From Aliagarivorans marinus DSM 23064 (lineage in GTDB: Bacteria > Pseudomonadota > Gammaproteobacteria > Enterobacterales > Celerinatantimonadaceae): DNA of 64,000 bases. The stretch is taken from positions 213,634 to 277,633 of the forward strand of contig NZ_AUBY01000009.1 of assembly GCF_000429485.1 (NCBI RefSeq), in the 5' to 3' direction. The stretch's first letter is position 1; each line of letters starts with the position of its first letter. The position numbers and the translations under genes were made by a program. Positions 63,704 to 64,000 of this stretch are shown in pieces. The notes beneath the pieces were generated by a model that saw only the letters and a program-made list of their open reading frames with translations, was not told where the DNA came from and searched no databases.

Positions 63704-63819
63704 AGTTATCAAGCAATCTGTGTGGGCACTCACGAGATGTGAAGCGACAAAAAATCCGCTTCAAATTATCCTGAGTGAACACTACGTTAATTCAGTGATT
63801 TATTTGAGCAAACAACTTT

Positions 63820-64000
63820 TATTTGAAGAGTTTGATCATGGCTCAGATTGAACGCTGGCGGCAGGCTTAACACATGCAAGTCGAGCGGAAACGACACTAA
63901 CAATCCTTCGGGTGCGTTATTGGGCGTCGAGCGGCGGACGGGTGAGTAATGCTTGGGAATATGCCTTTACGTGGGGGACAACAGTTGGAAACGACTGCTA
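63820..64000 (+). rRNA. rrs: 16S ribosomal RNA, first 181 bases (cut by window edge)
   Basis: TTGAAGAGTTTGATCATGGC starts the gene; the expected next segments (ATTGAACGCTGGCGGC, AAGTCGAGCGG, GACGGGTGAGTAATG) all follow. The GGGGGACAACAGTTGGAAAC stretch is typical of Shewanella/Ferrimonas-type gammaproteobacteria. The mature 5' end is set at 63820 by alignment with E. coli. Confidence 0.97.

Noticed and set aside
63583..63782. Short open frames in the rRNA leader on both strands
   Set aside because: They overlap P2, boxA and other leader signals; untranslated RNA is expected there.
1..64000. Search for phage, transposon, toxin-antitoxin or defence genes
   Set aside because: No integrase, transposase, restriction, toxin or phage structural gene and no terminal inverted repeats were recognised; nearly every gene has a core bacterial role.

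Overview
This window is a chromosomal segment of a gammaproteobacterium, most likely in the Shewanella/Ferrimonas part of the Alteromonadales. The evidence is protein similarity recalled from E. coli and Shewanella-type genomes, the first 181 bases of a 16S rRNA gene at the right edge, and a strongly conserved gene order. No genome comparison could be run, so genus is not claimed. Coding density is high, base composition is slightly GC-rich by eye, and no prophage, transposon, CRISPR array or tRNA gene was seen.

Layout, left to right. (1) 1-4.4 kb: housekeeping enzymes yrfG (cut by the left edge), nudE, cysQ, a cytochrome c5, hxpA and ylqF. (2) 4.7-6.4 kb: a small accessory patch with an unrecognised membrane protein and an AT-richer predicted lipoprotein with a beta-helix-like end. 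(3) 6.6-13.5 kb: gor, an orphan sensor kinase, prlC with a heat-shock-like promoter, and an MscS channel. (4) 13.5-18.9 kb: a five-gene branched-chain amino acid ABC importer (liv) behind a structured leader. (5) 18.9-25.3 kb: glpEG, a FliL-like protein, ubiCA, plsB and lexA with two tandem SOS boxes. (6) 25.6-33.2 kb: the aerobic respiratory block, with a cytochrome c oxidase whose subunit II carries a fused cytochrome c domain, its assembly factors (CtaG/Cox11, SURF1, a Sco-like protein) and heme A synthesis (ctaA, ctaB). (7) 33.3-39.9 kb: dinF, trmL, the Cpx envelope-stress cluster (cpxA, cpxR, cpxP, with a CpxR box), fieF, cysE and a DUF1653 gene. (8) 40-48.6 kb: zapB, rraA, hslVU with a sigma-32 promoter, a PilZ protein, ftsN, argS, priA and rpmE. 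(9) 48.8-54.2 kb: malic enzyme and the methionine genes metJ, metB and metL with a four-box MetJ operator. (10) 54.3-59.8 kb: a secreted lipoprotein amylase, fabR, trmA and a DUF5610 protein. (11) 59.9-64 kb: a cobalamin riboswitch and btuB, murI, a membrane-anchored RRM protein, and the promoters, leader and start of an rRNA operon.

Most blocks match E. coli neighbourhoods: yrfG-nudE; gor-prlC; glpE-glpG; ubiC-ubiA-plsB-lexA-dinF; cpxARP-fieF; zapB-rraA-hslUV-ftsN-priA-rpmE-metJBL; and fabR-trmA-btuB-murI-rrs. The interesting material is therefore mainly regulatory (sigma-32, LexA, CpxR, MetJ, cobalamin and rRNA control, plus unexplained inverted repeats) and a handful of poorly characterised proteins lodged in this conserved scaffold. 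I did not find a clear, self-contained novel multi-gene system. The strongest leads are the Sco-like cox-cluster protein, the membrane-anchored RRM protein beside the rRNA operon, the beta-helix lipoprotein and the structured liv leader.
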